The notes beneath the pieces were generated by a model that was given only the letters and a program-made list of their open reading frames with translations, searched no databases and was not told the DNA's origin. A program made the translations under genes and the position numbers. A DNA stretch of 64,000 nucleotides, from NCBI RefSeq assembly GCF_030864355.1, contig NC_083400.1:945001-1009000 (forward strand), written 5' to 3'. This DNA is from Cutaneotrichosporon cavernicola (lineage: Eukaryota; Basidiomycota; Tremellomycetes; Trichosporonales; Trichosporonaceae). Position 1 is the first letter of the stretch. Every line of letters starts with the position of its first letter. This document shows, one piece after another, positions 1-12,831 of this stretch.

Positions 1-2
1 TG

Positions 3-2132
3 CCCGACAACCCGTTCTTCTCGGTTGCCGAGGGCGAGTCTCCCCACGCCGTGCAGGAGGCCACCTACGCCTACGTCTGCTGGATCTTCACCCAGCACTT
101 CTGCAACCGCCTCGGCCCTGCCTACGCAGCGCTCAAGGACGTTCTTGACGACAACAACCCGGACCACGAGGATGTTCTCGCCAAGATCAAGACGCGCTTC
201 CGTGAGGAGACGTTCACTCGCGAGAGCATCCGCGATGTCATCATGACTCACCCCGAGCTCATGCGCCTCCTCTACATCAACTTCGCCATGGTCCACTACC
301 CCGCGGCCGACGAGGCGTCGCAGCTCACCCCGACCCTCTCGTACCAGCGCATCAAGACGGTCGAGCCCCTCTCGGACGAGGACCTCTACCACAAGATCAA
401 GCGCGAGGCTACCAACAGCCGCGCCGCCCAGGTCCTCGAGGCGTGCCTCATCTTCAACAAGCACGTCCTCAAGTGCAACTTCTACCAAAACACCAAGGTC
501 GCGCTCTCCTTCCGCCTCGACCCCTCGTTCCTCCCGGACATTGAGTACCCCAAGCCTCCCTTCGGCATCTTCCTCATTGTCGGCTCCGACTTCCGCGGCT
601 TCCACGTCCGCTTCCGCGACGTTGCTCGTGGCGGTATCCGTCTCGTCCGCTCGCGCAACCAGGAGAACTGGGCTGCCAACATCCGCAACCTTTTCGACGA
701 GAACTACAACCTTGCCTACACCCAGACCCTCAAGAACAAGGACATTCCTGAGGGCGGCTCCAAGGGTACCATCCTTCCCTCGCTCGGTGCCGACTACGAG
801 GTCTGCTTCGAGAAGTACATCGACTCGCTCATTGACCTCCTCATCCCCGGCCAGAGCCCCGGCATCAAGGGCCCAATCGTCGACATCTCGGGCCGTGACT
901 CACCCGAGGTTCTCTTCCTCGGCCCTGACGAGGGTACCGCCGAGATGATGGACTGGGCTGCCCTTCACGCCAAGAAGCGTGGTGCTCCTTGGTGGCGCGG
1001 CTTCACCACCGGCAAGAGCAACCTTCTCGGTGGTGTGCCCCACGACCGCTACGGCATGACCTCGCTCTCGGTCCGCCAGTACGTCCTCGGCGTGCTCAAG
1101 ACCTACTGCGCCAACGTCAAGGAAGTCACCAAGCTCCAGTCTGGTGGGCCCGACGGTGACCTGGGCTCGAACGAGATTCTCCTTGCCAGCGAGAAGGAGA
1201 AGACGGTCGGTATCATCGACGGCTCGGGTGTCATCTACGACCCCAAGGGCCTGGACCGCGCCGAGCTCGTCCGCCTTGCTCGTGCCCGCAAGATGATCAT
1301 CCACTTCGACGCCGCGAAGCTCAGCCCTGAGGGCTACAAGGTCCTCGTCGACGAGACCAACATCAAGCTCCCGTCGGGCGAGATCATTGACAGCGGTCTT
1401 GAGCTCCGCAACACCTTCCACCTTCGCGTCAAGTGCGACCTGTTCGTGCCCTGCGGTGGTCGCCCCGAGGCCGTCAACATCACGAACGTCAACCGACTTG
1501 TTGACGCCGAGGGCAAGCCCAACTTCAAGTACATTGTTGAGGGCGCCAACCTCTTCTTCTCGCAGCAGGCCCGCTTCTACATGGAGAAGAAGGGCGTGGT
1601 GCAGTTCAAGGACTCGTCGACCAACAAGGGTGGTGTCACCTCGTCGTCGCTCGAGGTCCTCACTGGTATCGCCCTCAACGACGAGGAGTACGCTGAGAAC
1701 ATGAGCTACACCGACAAGCCCTCGCCCTTCTACCAGACCTACGTCAAGGAGGTCCAGCAGAAGATCTGCGAGAACGCCGCCGCCGAGTTCAACTGCATTC
1801 AGAAGACCTGGAACGCCAACAAGGGTGCCAAGAGCCGCACCGCCATCTCGGACGAGCTCTCCACCACCCTCAACAAGCTCCAGGACTCGCTCGAGAACTC
1901 GGACCTGTACGACAACGAGGTTGCCCGCCGCAATGTCCTCAAGCGCGCATTCCCCCAGACTCTCCAGGACAAGCTCGGTGGCATTGACAACATGATGGCT
2001 CGCCTCGAGCCCGCGTACCTCAAGGCCGCTTGGTCTGCGTACGTCTCGTCGCACTTTGTCTACGAGAGCGGCCTCGACGACGCCGGAAACGTCGCCTTCT
2101 TCAAGTTCTTCACCAAGTTCGGGTCGGAGTAA
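3..2132 (+). CDS. GDH2: NAD-specific glutamate dehydrogenase, large type, C-terminal part (5' cut by window edge)
   Basis: This is the large NAD-dependent glutamate dehydrogenase, which oxidatively deaminates glutamate to 2-oxoglutarate and ammonium in nitrogen catabolism. The frame is open from base 3 with no stop, so the gene begins outside the window; about 709 residues of the roughly 1050 usual for the family are present. The motif FRDVARGGIRLVRSRN (about residues 200-215) and the following KNKDIPEGGSKGT are typical of the catalytic Glu/Leu/Phe/Val dehydrogenase domain. A Gly-rich dinucleotide-binding region (SGGPDGDLGSNEI, GIIDGSG) and IVEGANLFFSQQARFYMEKKG follow. There is no intron in the visible part. 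The codons are strongly C/G-ending, as expected of a highly expressed gene. Confidence 0.93.
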   Translation, partial: PDNPFFSVAEGESPHAVQEATYAYVCWIFTQHFCNRLGPAYAALKDVLDDNNPDHEDVLAKIKTRFREETFTRESIRDVIMTHPELMRLLYINFAMVHYPAADEASQLTPTLSYQRIKTVEPLSDEDLYHKIKREATNSRAAQVLEACLIFNKHVLKCNFYQNTKVALSFRLDPSFLPDIEYPKPPFGIFLIVGSDFRGFHVRFRDVARGGIRLVRSRNQENWAANIRNLFDENYNLAYTQTLKNKDIPEGGSKGTILPSLGADYEVCFEKYIDSLIDLLIPGQSPGIKGPIVDISGRDSPEVLFLGPDEGTAEMMDWAALHAKKRGAPWWRGFTTGKSNLLGGVPHDRYGMTSLSVRQYVLGVLKTYCANVKEVTKLQSGGPDGDLGSNEILLASEKEKTVGIIDGSGVIYDPKGLDRAELVRLARARKMIIHFDAAKLSPEGYKVLVDETNIKLPSGEIIDSGLELRNTFHLRVKCDLFVPCGGRPEAVNITNVNRLVDAEGKPNFKYIVEGANLFFSQQARFYMEKKGVVQFKDSSTNKGGVTSSSLEVLTGIALNDEEYAENMSYTDKPSPFYQTYVKEVQQKICENAAAEFNCIQKTWNANKGAKSRTAISDELSTTLNKLQDSLENSDLYDNEVARRNVLKRAFPQTLQDKLGGIDNMMARLEPAYLKAAWSAYVSSHFVYESGLDDAGNVAFFKFFTKFGSE

Positions 2133-2969
2133 GATTCGGCTCCATCAGCATCGGGATTCGTACAATGTAATAGCTGTGTGTCATGCATATGAACAGTGTC
2201 GGGATACTTTTTTGGCGGTGTGTAGTACGTCAACTGTGCTCGCTCACATGTTGTACTTTGCCGCGCTCCTGCTCCAGTCAGCACCTGCGCACAACTTGAC
2301 CTCTCTCTTTCCGCATCCAGAGTCGTCACATGTCATGGTTCGCCAAACGGTCGTTGAGTGGTTCTCTCTTCCTTGATCCAGGACGCCAGGACATGACATG
2401 GCGCCGATGAGCCGTTCTTTCTTTTCATTGTCTCATCTCGCATCGAGCCCTTTGCCACTTAGCCATTCCCAGTCATCGCAGACCCGCTCCTCACCCACGT
2501 GGACCCGGGCCAACACCTGTCCACAGCCCCGCCTCGACATTCGCGGTGTTTCGAGGGTGGATTGCAAGGGCCCAAGCTGGCAAACGCATATGACGTTCAA
2601 GAGAGAAATGTGGGCGGCAACGTGCGGGCTGCTGGCTGTCCTCCTTGAGGCACAAGATCGGTCAGGTCGAGCAAATCGTCCAGCGCGTTTTCCACCATCT
2701 ACATGCGCTGAAAGTCCAGCGCGTTTCCACCTACGTGCGTTAAAAGTCCAGCGCGATTCCACCATCTACATGCGCTGAAAAGTCCAAGATGCTCGCCTAG
2801 TACGTCCCGTAATGGAACGCCTCCACTGGTTCAAGTTGAACAGGTTACTGTGCTGCGATTACGCTCCCATCAAGAGCTGGCGCGCCCCGAACACATCCAA
2901 GACAAAGTCCCGAAAGGTGCAGGTAGCCTTGTGAATGAAGCGCAACACGACCTTCATCTCCGCAATAAA
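2133..2969. other. Intergenic between convergent GDH2 and THOC3-like genes
   Basis: No convincing gene is seen. It should contain the 3' ends of both converging transcripts. The only structure noted is a three-copy tandem repeat at 2679-2785, listed separately. Confidence 0.6.
2679..2785. repeat. Three-copy tandem repeat, units of 36, 32 and 36 bp
   Basis: Copies at 2679-2714, 2715-2746 and 2747-2782 each begin TCCAGCGCG and end with a GCGYTRAAAG-like block, and the start of a fourth copy follows. Copies 1 and 3 are nearly identical. The middle copy lacks four bases and has substitutions. It lies between two convergent genes. Confidence 0.85.
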
Positions 2970-4793
2970 CTACAAATCGACAGTGACGTACCACCACCCA
3001 ACCCCACGGTTCTTTGCGTTGGTCGCGTACGCAAGCACGTTGCCCGGATGCCAGGATAGCGCGGTCGCATGGCCCATACAAGGGATGCGAGCGATCACTT
3101 CCCCGTTGCCAACAGCGAAGATGGTGATGACGGCCTCATCGCCGCCAACCGCGAGAAACTCGCCGTCGGTGCTGAACGACAGGTGGCGGACGGGGGCGGC
3201 GTACTCGTCCCACGTCCTTGTGGCCGCCAATGTGGTTGTGGAGAGGAGGGAAAGACGCGCGTCGTGCCCGCCAACCGCGTAGTATCTGTTGTCAGTTGGA
3301 TAGAGGAGAGACTCACCGTCCACGAGGGTCGACGGCTAATGCAAGAGAGAGGCCGATGGACACGCCCTTTCTGGGGCCTCGCTCGAGCTGGATTTGGCGC
3401 GTGTGGGCTTCGCGTGCGGCGCGGGCTACGGCGGAGGCAGCATCTTTCTCGGATTGTGTAGGGGAGGGTGCGCGGGAAGGCTGGGTGGACGCGGCGAGTG
3501 CTCCGGCGGATAGGGTGGCGGGTGCAGGAGTGCCGGGTGCTGGGGTGCGTGCAGGAGTAGGGAGAGCTGGCTCGGCAGGGGACGCAGGGGCGGGAGACGC
3601 GTCGGCCATGGCTGCGTCGCCGTCTGTCGCGGCGTCGGCGGCGCTGGACTCTGCTTGCCGGGCTGGTTCGTCGTCGTCGGCCTTTCCTTCCGGCTTGTCC
3701 GTCCCGTCCGCTTCGTCGCCCTCCGCGCCTTCGCCTTCGCCCGTCTCGTCTTCCGCAACCACCTCTCCCTCTCCTTCACCGGTCCTCTCTCCCTCTCCCT
3801 CTCCCTCTCCATCTCCATCTCCCTCGCCCTCGCCCTCTCCCTCGCCCTCTCCCTCTCCCTCTCCCTCGCCCTCAGTTTCGGGCACCACGATCACCTCTGG
3901 CGCCTCGGGTGTCGGCTCCCTCTCCACAACCTCGGCCTCTTCCTCAGCCTCCTCCTTCTCCTCGGTACGCGCGCGCTTGGCCGGTCGCTCGGCCGTCTGG
4001 CCCCGCACAATCTCGTCGACGGGGTAGAACCACGTGTTGAGCGCGCCGTCCTGGTTCACGGCTAGGCCGGACCCGCCTCCGTTCCCGAAACGGAACGAGT
4101 TGACTTGCTGCGGTCAGCATATCCCTTGTTTCCGGCCCCTCTCCTCGCTCACCTCCTCTCCGCCGGGTACCCCCGCGCCGTTAATCTGCACGTCCTCGCG
4201 CTTAGCCCACACCCCGTCCTTGAGGTGGTAGAAGAACACTACATCCCGCTCGATGCGCGGACACACCGCCGCAAAATGCCGCCCTGACGGATGGAAGGCG
4301 ACGTGCAGCACGTCGCCAGGTATGCTGAACTGCGTTGCTGTGCCCGCAGAAACGTCCCACACTGCGACGACAGAGTCACCGCGCGCGCCTTTACATCCTG
4401 ACACGAGGATGTTGGAGTCGGTAGGCGACCACGCCAGGCTGCCGACGTTACCGCGGTGCGGGCTCTCTCCCTTGGGAGGGAGGCTTGTTGGCCTGTCGGT
4501 GATGACCCCCGCGGCAACGGGATAGAGGCGGAGTACGCGCGTTTCGTGTCCGACCGCCAAGCGGGTTCCGTCGTTATTAAAGGCGAGGGTACGGATGAAT
4601 GGTGATCCTCCAGAGCGCACCTCTGTCGGGCGGCCGAGTTTGGGAACCTGGTGTCAGAAAGGAGGGGAGGAGGACGTACGGTTAGGCCGCGCGCGGCAAA
4701 GGTGCGCGATGGGTAGGCATTGTACCGCAGAAATCCGTCGAGTGTGTCCTTTTTGGTGTCCTTTTTGGCTGCATCGGTGGCGACTGCTGCCAT
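2970..4793 (-). CDS. THO complex subunit THOC3/Tex1-like WD40 protein
   Basis: Four exons on the minus strand: 4793-4680, 4647-4153, 4107-3317 and 3285-2970, giving 571 residues; introns are 32, 45 and 31 nt. The protein has WD40 repeats whose last blades (PVRHLSFSTDGEFLAVGG, then ALSWHPGNVLAYA) follow the THOC3/Tex1 pattern. THO/TREX couples transcription to mRNA export in the nucleus. Exon 3 carries an unusual low-complexity insertion: an acidic Glu/Gly run coded by CTCCCT hexamers at about 3765-3875, then an Ala/Pro/Thr-rich stretch, before the propeller resumes at AVDPRG. The 3' end is the least sure part: the frame stops at 2970 after GVGWWYVTVDL, and a further short intron could extend it. 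Another WD40 family cannot be excluded without a search. Confidence 0.72.
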
Positions 4794-5087
4794 GGCGAGT
4801 ATGTGATTGTGGGTGAGTGGATGTTGTGAGAGTGTTGAGTATGAATGGATTGTTCAATGTTGGATCGTTGAAACAGGCAGGCACGGTCACGTGGATTCCT
4901 AATGTGTAGATACGAATTGAGCTACTAATGCGGATTCTAATCAAGGTCGAGGTAACTTGGAAACAGTGGGGTACCCCACAATTCACCTGGGTCACTCGGC
5001 CCGGCTAAGTGCGCCTCCACCCGAGACTGTCAACTTGACTATCCACTCTCCATCTCTCCATCCTTGACCTCTTGACGTCTGGACAAA

Positions 5088-6679
<1,592 letters not shown>

Positions 6680-9600
6680 AGTGTCGATGTAGCTTGCATC
6701 TTGGTTTCCAGTTACTGATGAGTCATGGGACGTTGTACTAATTCACTCTCCCTTCTCGTACGCCCGCGGGGCGCCGCGCGACTCATTCCTTGACCAGGCG
6801 CAGATGCTTAGGACATTTGTCTGGAGCAGAGAACATGGCGGGAACAGTTTGCATCGTGTATCTCAGACTGAGTCATAGGATGCTTGATTCCGACACAATG
6901 TTAATCAATTATTGCGATCTGGGATGTGTGATGTGTGACATGATGGCCGAATGAGTGTTCCCGAGAATCCACGCACCTACAGCTGATTTCAAACATCTAC
7001 TAGGGTCACTGTACGCATTATTTGAGTGGAATAGAGTGGCTGAGCGCGCAGATGGTCGGGACAAAGTATTGATTGGACTGTGCCGGATGCGCTGCCTTGG
7101 TCTTGACGTGAGCAGATCCGTTGCGGGTAATTGCAGGTCAAGGTCGTTTGCCACTTGACCAGCTTAGCAGCCGCTCAGCTGCTTGCAAGTCACACAGCTC
7201 GCAGCTCGCAGCTTGCACCTCGCACTTCGGGCTTGGCACTTGACAGCTCGCCGCGCACTCTCGCCACACCGCCACACAAACACAAACACAGCCATGCCGC
7301 AGCAGCCACACACCACAACCACAACACAACCACAACCACAACCAAACCACAACCACAGCCACAGCCACAGCCACAGCCACAGCCACAGCCACAGCTACAC
7401 AGATACACACATATCCATTGTCCCATGTTAGCAACCCCATGGATTTGGGAGCCGTGGTGCCGACTCGGAGCGAGGTGTGGGATTGATGTGAGCTGCGAAC
7501 TGTGTGGCTTGTTCTTGGTCTGAACGCTGGTCGCTGCGAGCCAGCGGACTGCACAGAACAAAACCTGGGAGCTGGGAGCTGGGAGCTGGGAACGAGCTCT
7601 GGACGAGACGGTCTACTTGTCTACTTGTCTCAAGCACACATACAGACCCAGCCGATCAGGAATGTAGGACGCAGTGGGTTGTGGGCAGTAGGGCAATAGA
7701 TCTGGATATCTGGGGTTGACGCGTCTATTTTGGCTTATCCTCGTCTGCTCGCGTTCCGTGTGCCTTGCAAGCTCGGCAGACACGCCGCACACGGAGGCAT
7801 CTTGTGGTAATTCTGGGAATTGGGGTGCTTGCAGATCCGATCTGCCGATCTGCCGATCTGCTCACTGATCACTGTCTCAGCCTCTCAGCCATGCAATCAG
7901 CCATGACAAAAGCGCCGGAGATCGCGGTAAGAGCAAGCAATTGAATCCGGTGATTGCGGAGTGTGAAACTCCGACCATGGCTACCCGGCGCGATCGTGAA
8001 GATCATCGATCGAGAATCATGCGTCATCCTGTGGTCCAGGCCTGATTCTCCCGCGTGCCGCCATTCAAGTGCAAGAAAGGGAAGGGTCCGGGTTCGGGCT
8101 CCTCGGGAGCGGGCCGACTCCCACGGCGCAGGATCTTGCCTCCTCACTTGTAGCAAAGGAGTGGTATATCATGTTATGCTCATGGCCACGTGTGATCCGG
8201 TCGGTGGCTGGCGGACGGGGGGCTGCGGAAGGGTAAAAGGGGATGGCAAGGTACCTCGCTTCAAGATTCAAGCCCAGTTGGCCCGGTGTCCAAGGTCCAC
8301 CGAATATCTCGGACAGTTGAGTGAGAGTCAAGTTCCCACAAACCCCCTCGTTACGGGGTCTCGTCGTTTCAAACTCTAGCTCACACTTTTTGGTGACTCA
8401 TGACGCGAGTTATCACCGCAGCGGCAGTCGCAGCCGTGATCATCGGGAACGGCGGGAGGGCTTGAGGGAGGGTATCAAGGGGTACCAAGATGCAAGGTGT
8501 GGGAATTTCATAGTGTGCTGTGTTAACCGTTGCTGCTAACGCATGCATCGCCAAGCAGCAAAATACAAAAGCATCAAAGAGATCGAGACCTGAGACTTGT
8601 ATGGACGCGCACGTGGCGACGCGTCTTTGTACTTTTGTTTGTACTGTACATGTCACGATTGTGCTACTATGCACTGTGCTTTGTACTTTGAATCGCGGTC
8701 GCCCGTGCGGTGGCGCCCGGCGACTCGTGCGTCGGATCGCACAATCCTCTTCAAGCTAGAGCTAGGAACTGTGCGGTGGCTGCCAGTGCGAGCAGGGTGA
8801 CCCATTGCATGGGATGGCTTAGAATGGAATTGAGGAGCTAATCAATGCTAGGATCGGATAATCAAATCGCGTGGTAGGGGAGGTGCGAGCGTTCCGTCGT
8901 GTTCTTTTGCACGTTGTTCTAACAGATAACAACAGCGTGGGTAAAACAATGAAAAACCAATACTGGATATACTGGAGCCGCCGGTTGGTGCAATTGATTG
9001 GAGTAATTGAGCAGCGTGCCCTCGCACTCGCACTCGCACGCGTGCGTTAGTTACCAATGTCCCTCGTCCCCCGTCCCTCGTCCCTCGTCCCTCACCCGTG
9101 ACGCGTTTAGAAATCCTCTATGGCTCTGTCGATAGGAGACAAACTTGAGCATATGATACGATGAAACCCATACAGATTATCCGGATAGATGTCACCATGC
9201 ACGCACCACCGGTTGCCCACTACTCACTACCAACCGATCGATATCACGGTCCTCTTTACCAACTCAATCAAGCACACTCCTCCTGTAACCTGCGGCCCGA
9301 GATGAGACCGGGTGTAAATCGCTTGGATCCCTCGGTCCTTAACCCTCTACCCCTCCAGCCACCGCCACCGCCACCGCTCCATCGGCCGAAGCACCACAAG
9401 TTACTTGGTAGGATCGGGGGGTGCCCCTTGCGCCTGCTGGTATCAGATTACTTTTGTGCTCTAGTATGGGTTAAGACGTCAGAGCATGCGACTATGCAGT
9501 ATGGATCATGGATCATGCAACACACCCTACCACCCTGGTTTAGGGAATCCGCACTGACATGGACACCACAGTACACAGACCACTCAGCGGCGCGGCGCAG

Positions 9601-10684
9601 TCCATCGCACCCGCCCACAGCACCCGCCCACCTCAAAGGCTGTCCCACCTGATCCCGCAGGAATAGGTAGAGGCGCAGGCGGGGCGCGGGGCGCGGGGAG
9701 CTTGGTGTTGGCCAATTCAATCCAACCTAAGCTTGGGCCCATGATACGAGTGCCGCACCCTCCTTAGGCTCTGATCTCTAGTTAGCTCTGCCGTAGTACT
9801 TGTGCACCGCTTAGGGGCCAATGCTAATTACGCTCATGCTTTGCTTTTCCTATTTTTCCTGGTGCGCTTGCGTGTGCGCTTGGTTCAATGCAGGTGCCTT
9901 GGCTGCGCGTGCGCGAGTTTCGCCGCAGAGCGCAGTCATATGGGTCACTCTAAAGCACGTAAATTAGGTAAAAGTATTAGGGCCGCCGCGGACCGGATCC
10001 ACACCAGAATCGTCCTTGTCCTCACTCTCATAGTTTTAGAGGAATTCGAGGCCAAAGTGGACGGAAACTGCCCACAGCACTCAGGGAATCACATCTCATC
10101 TCTTGTCGAGACTACGCCCTGAAATTTACTAATTCCTGAGTGTTCACACATGCGATCATTCACAAGTTGGCGCAAGGGGGTTGGGCCAGGGAAGGCAAGG
10201 TTCAAAGGATCGCAAAAGGCGTGGGACTGTGCGTACAGGAGCCAGGAGCGGCCAGACATGCCGCTCATACTCATTCTCTCACCGTACGAGTATAGTCAAC
10301 CTTCCTTCCCACCATACATGGACCTTCCACGTCGACAGGTTATAACAACTGCCACCTTCTTACCGTCCCCCCCCATTCAGTGACCTACCCCAGCTACCTC
10401 CAGCTTCACCGTACGCACGCGCACACGCCCTTCTCCCTGTGCTTGCTTCCCTCGGACCCCCAACCACACCACCCCACCAACCTTTGTTCTGGCTCTAGCA
10501 CAGCCTCATTTCATCTTCGTCTTCCTCACTCCTCTTATACCTTCTTGTTGATTCACGACCCTCACGACTAGACACGTCACTCACGCATTCTGCCACGTCG
10601 ACAACTGCATTGTGTTATTAGATACCCAAAGCCATTCATCCACATCAACACACATCCCCATACCCCACCATCATCAACATCATC
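6680..10684. other. Long gene-poor region upstream of the HAC1/Hxl1-like bZIP gene
   Basis: Four kilobases without an ORF that shows protein-like composition, splice structure or a recognisable motif. It contains a CCACAA/CCACAG microsatellite (7305-7400), short duplications such as GGGAGCT at about 7565-7590, and TCCCTCGTCC repeats at about 9060-9100. It may hold a long promoter and 5' leader of the bZIP gene or a noncoding RNA, but nothing in the sequence proves either. Confidence 0.5.
7305..7400. repeat. CCACAA/CCACAG microsatellite
   Basis: Short CACAAC units pass into about seven clean copies of the hexamer CAGCCA between about 7354 and 7396. The repeat creates overlapping artificial frames on both strands that are not genes. 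Confidence 0.9.
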
Positions 10685-12074
10685 ATGTCGGCTACCACCC
10701 CCAACGCCGCGTCATCGTCTAAGCGGCCAGCGTCTGCGTCGGCACATACTCCGGCCGCCAAGCGTGCACGTTCAATGCCCGACGATGACCACGAGGAAGA
10801 CGAAGAGCTCAACGAGGTTGACCCCTCTGAGCAGAACATTTCCGAGGAAGAGGTAGCAAAGAAGGCGCGCCGCGAGGCCAGGGTGAGTCATTTGTCTTGG
10901 CATCGGCCGAACAATAGCTAACAACCAAGACCATCAGGAATCGCGAGTCGGCTCAGCGCAGCCGCAATCAGCGCAAGGCACACCTTGCGTGGCTCGAGAC
11001 CCGTGTGGTCGAGCTTGAGGCTGAGAACCGCGCCCTCCGCACCGGCAGCGCACCTTCCAGCCCCAGCAAGACGCGCGAGTCGTCGCCTGCCCACAGCGTC
11101 CTATCGCTCGCCAGCGACCTCGGTATTCCCTCCGAGATTGTCACTGCTGGCTGCGGCGTCTCGCTTGCCACCGTCCTCCCCCCACCTGCCGACGCCCTCA
11201 CGGACATGAAGCCGAACATGGAGGCCCTCGCCCCCGCCACCCCCACCCCCGCACCTCCCCAGGACCTCATGCAGTCGCCCATGGCCATGGCGCCCAGCAA
11301 CCCAGCCGAGCTCTACGCCCAAAACGAGCATCTCCGCTGGCGCGTCAACATGCTCGAGAACATTGTCCGCCAGGCGGCCAACATCTTCTCGTCGTGCCCC
11401 ACTGGCAACGCCAACCCAGCGTCGTTCCTTCCCGCGTTAATCCTCCCTCAGCCCCAGTCCCACCCCGGCATGGAGGCAACGCTCTCGCCGCCTCTCTACC
11501 CCTCAGAGCCTCACCAGGTCGCATCACCCCTTCACCTCCAGTCCCAGCTCGACGCTCCCCACCCCAACCACAACCAGGCAGTTGCTTCTGGCGACGCCGG
11601 CCAGTCCTACGTTGATCTGTCAAACCCTCTCGCTCGCCACCCAGCAGCGGTGGCGATCGTGTCTGCTGTCTCTTCACAGAGGCGCAGCACGGCCCTGCAG
11701 CGGGCGAGGGACTCTTTGACAATCAGCTTGGACTCGCCGGCCACCCAGCGGCGGCTGTCGGTCGTGGCGCGGGTGATCGTGGAGCTGGCTCGGCTTCGGG
11801 GCTGGACCTCGGCCTCCCCACCTCGTCACTCTTCGACGGCAACAACGTCGTCTCGGCTCAAGTTGGCGGCACGGCGCAGGGCGCATGGTTCGAGATCACT
11901 GAGGCGGCTGCATTCGACGACTCGGAAATGAGGGGTCTCGACGACCTCCTCGCCGAGCTCGAGGCCAAGCAGCCCGAGCAGGCCGGCGCCAACGCCACCT
12001 CGGTTCTCACCGAGTCGGCTCCGGGTGTCAACGAGTGGGCGTGGGCGACCAAGGCGGTGGTCGACCTCCAGTGA
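10685..12074 (+). CDS. HAC1/Hxl1/Cib1-like bZIP transcription factor with Ire1-type intron
   Basis: Exon 1 is 10685-10882. A normal 47-nt intron (GTGAGT...AAG) follows, then the main exon from 10930. A basic region with NRESAQRSRNQRKAHLAW runs into a zipper (LETRVVELEAENRAL) at about residues 58-105. The unspliced frame ends at 11931 (399 aa) with an abnormal Arg/Ser/Thr tail. Removing 11645-11697 (53 nt) at two CNG|CNGN sites, each in a 7-nt hairpin loop, switches to a frame that stays open to 12074 (429 aa). That frame ends in an acidic segment (GLDDLLAELEAKQPEQ) resembling an activation domain. This is the architecture of the unfolded-protein-response factor, whose mRNA is cut by Ire1 at the ER and religated by tRNA ligase. 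The bZIP call and the frame shift are seen directly; Ire1 dependence is inferred. Confidence 0.8.
11636..11654 (+). promoter_or_regulatory. Putative Ire1 5' cleavage hairpin
   Basis: A perfect 6-bp stem (GCCACC pairing with GGTGGC) encloses the 7-nt loop CAGCAGC, which fits the CNG|CNGN consensus of Ire1 substrates. Cleavage would fall after 11644. Confidence 0.7.
11690..11706 (+). promoter_or_regulatory. Putative Ire1 3' cleavage hairpin
   Basis: The loop CTGCAGC (11695-11701) fits CNG|CNGN. It is flanked by CGGCC and GGGCG, which pair with a single internal G-G mismatch. Cleavage after 11697 would remove 53 nt from the upstream site and join the bZIP frame to the long downstream frame. Confidence 0.6.
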
Positions 12075-12792
12075 GGCGACACTAGAAGACGATGATCAGA
12101 AGAAGCAAAACCAACAAAAGACACCCGTACATCCAACCACTCTTCCTTCCTCGGACACCAGCTCTAATATTCGGTCAACCCGATCGCGTGTGTGTATACG
12201 GTCCGACCTGGCGCTGCGCGCTCCTGGCCTTTTTGTGAGTCCCTGTGGTCTGTTGAGACAGTTGCGAGTGTATCATGAGTGCTTGGCGCTGTTCATGGCC
12301 ATGCCTTTCTGAGCCGGTCCAGAACTTGGGTGTGCCCTCGAGGCCTCTGGAACCTCCCCGTTCATGGTAGAGCCGACCCCCAGCCTCCGCCGCGTGCCCG
12401 CTCGCCCTCTGGGTTTGAGCCGCGCGCCGCGTGAGCGGGGTCATGAGCGACCGTTGTGCGTGATGGTGAAAGGGGATCTCGGGATCACGCAGAGTGAAGG
12501 GCTTGTGACGAAGGTGTGTCTGTGGCAGTATCCGGTGCGAGTGTTGCACGACCAAGTGTCGACGCAGCCGAGGGCAGGCAACTGGCAGGTCGACTTGGTC
12601 CGAGCCAACGACGTTGCGTCGTCGAAAACAGTCTGGCGATTACATAGAGTCCATCTTGTAGCTATCATAGGTGAATGTCACCATACACAACGCAGACATG
12701 TGTGGCGCGGAGTCCCCTTTTTCTTGGCTGAAACGACCGCACGGTACCGATGACCTGTCGCGCACAGACCCTTTTCCGTTGAGAGGGTGTAC

Positions 12793-12831
12793 CTTGGCGT
12801 AAAGTGACTTTGTAAAGCACTTTACGCCAAG
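12793..12831. repeat. Perfect 14-bp inverted repeat with 11-nt loop
   Basis: The arm CTTGGCGTAAAGTG (12793-12806) is exactly complementary to 12818-12831. The loop ACTTTGTAAAG is itself nearly palindromic, so RNA or single-stranded DNA could form a long hairpin. No adjacent gene end explains it. Confidence 0.9.

Noticed and set aside
900..2054. 384-codon minus-strand frame inside GDH2
   Set aside because: Antisense shadow caused by strong C-ending codon bias; the plus strand encodes the conserved dehydrogenase.
11612..11681. Conventional GT-AG intron to explain the bZIP frame change
   Set aside because: Candidate GT donors (for example at 11611, 11650 and 11660) with CACAG at 11679 keep the wrong phase; only the CNG|CNGN pairs give the downstream frame.
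12364..12753. 129-codon plus-strand frame downstream of the bZIP gene
   Set aside because: No conserved motif, no splice context and neutral codon use.
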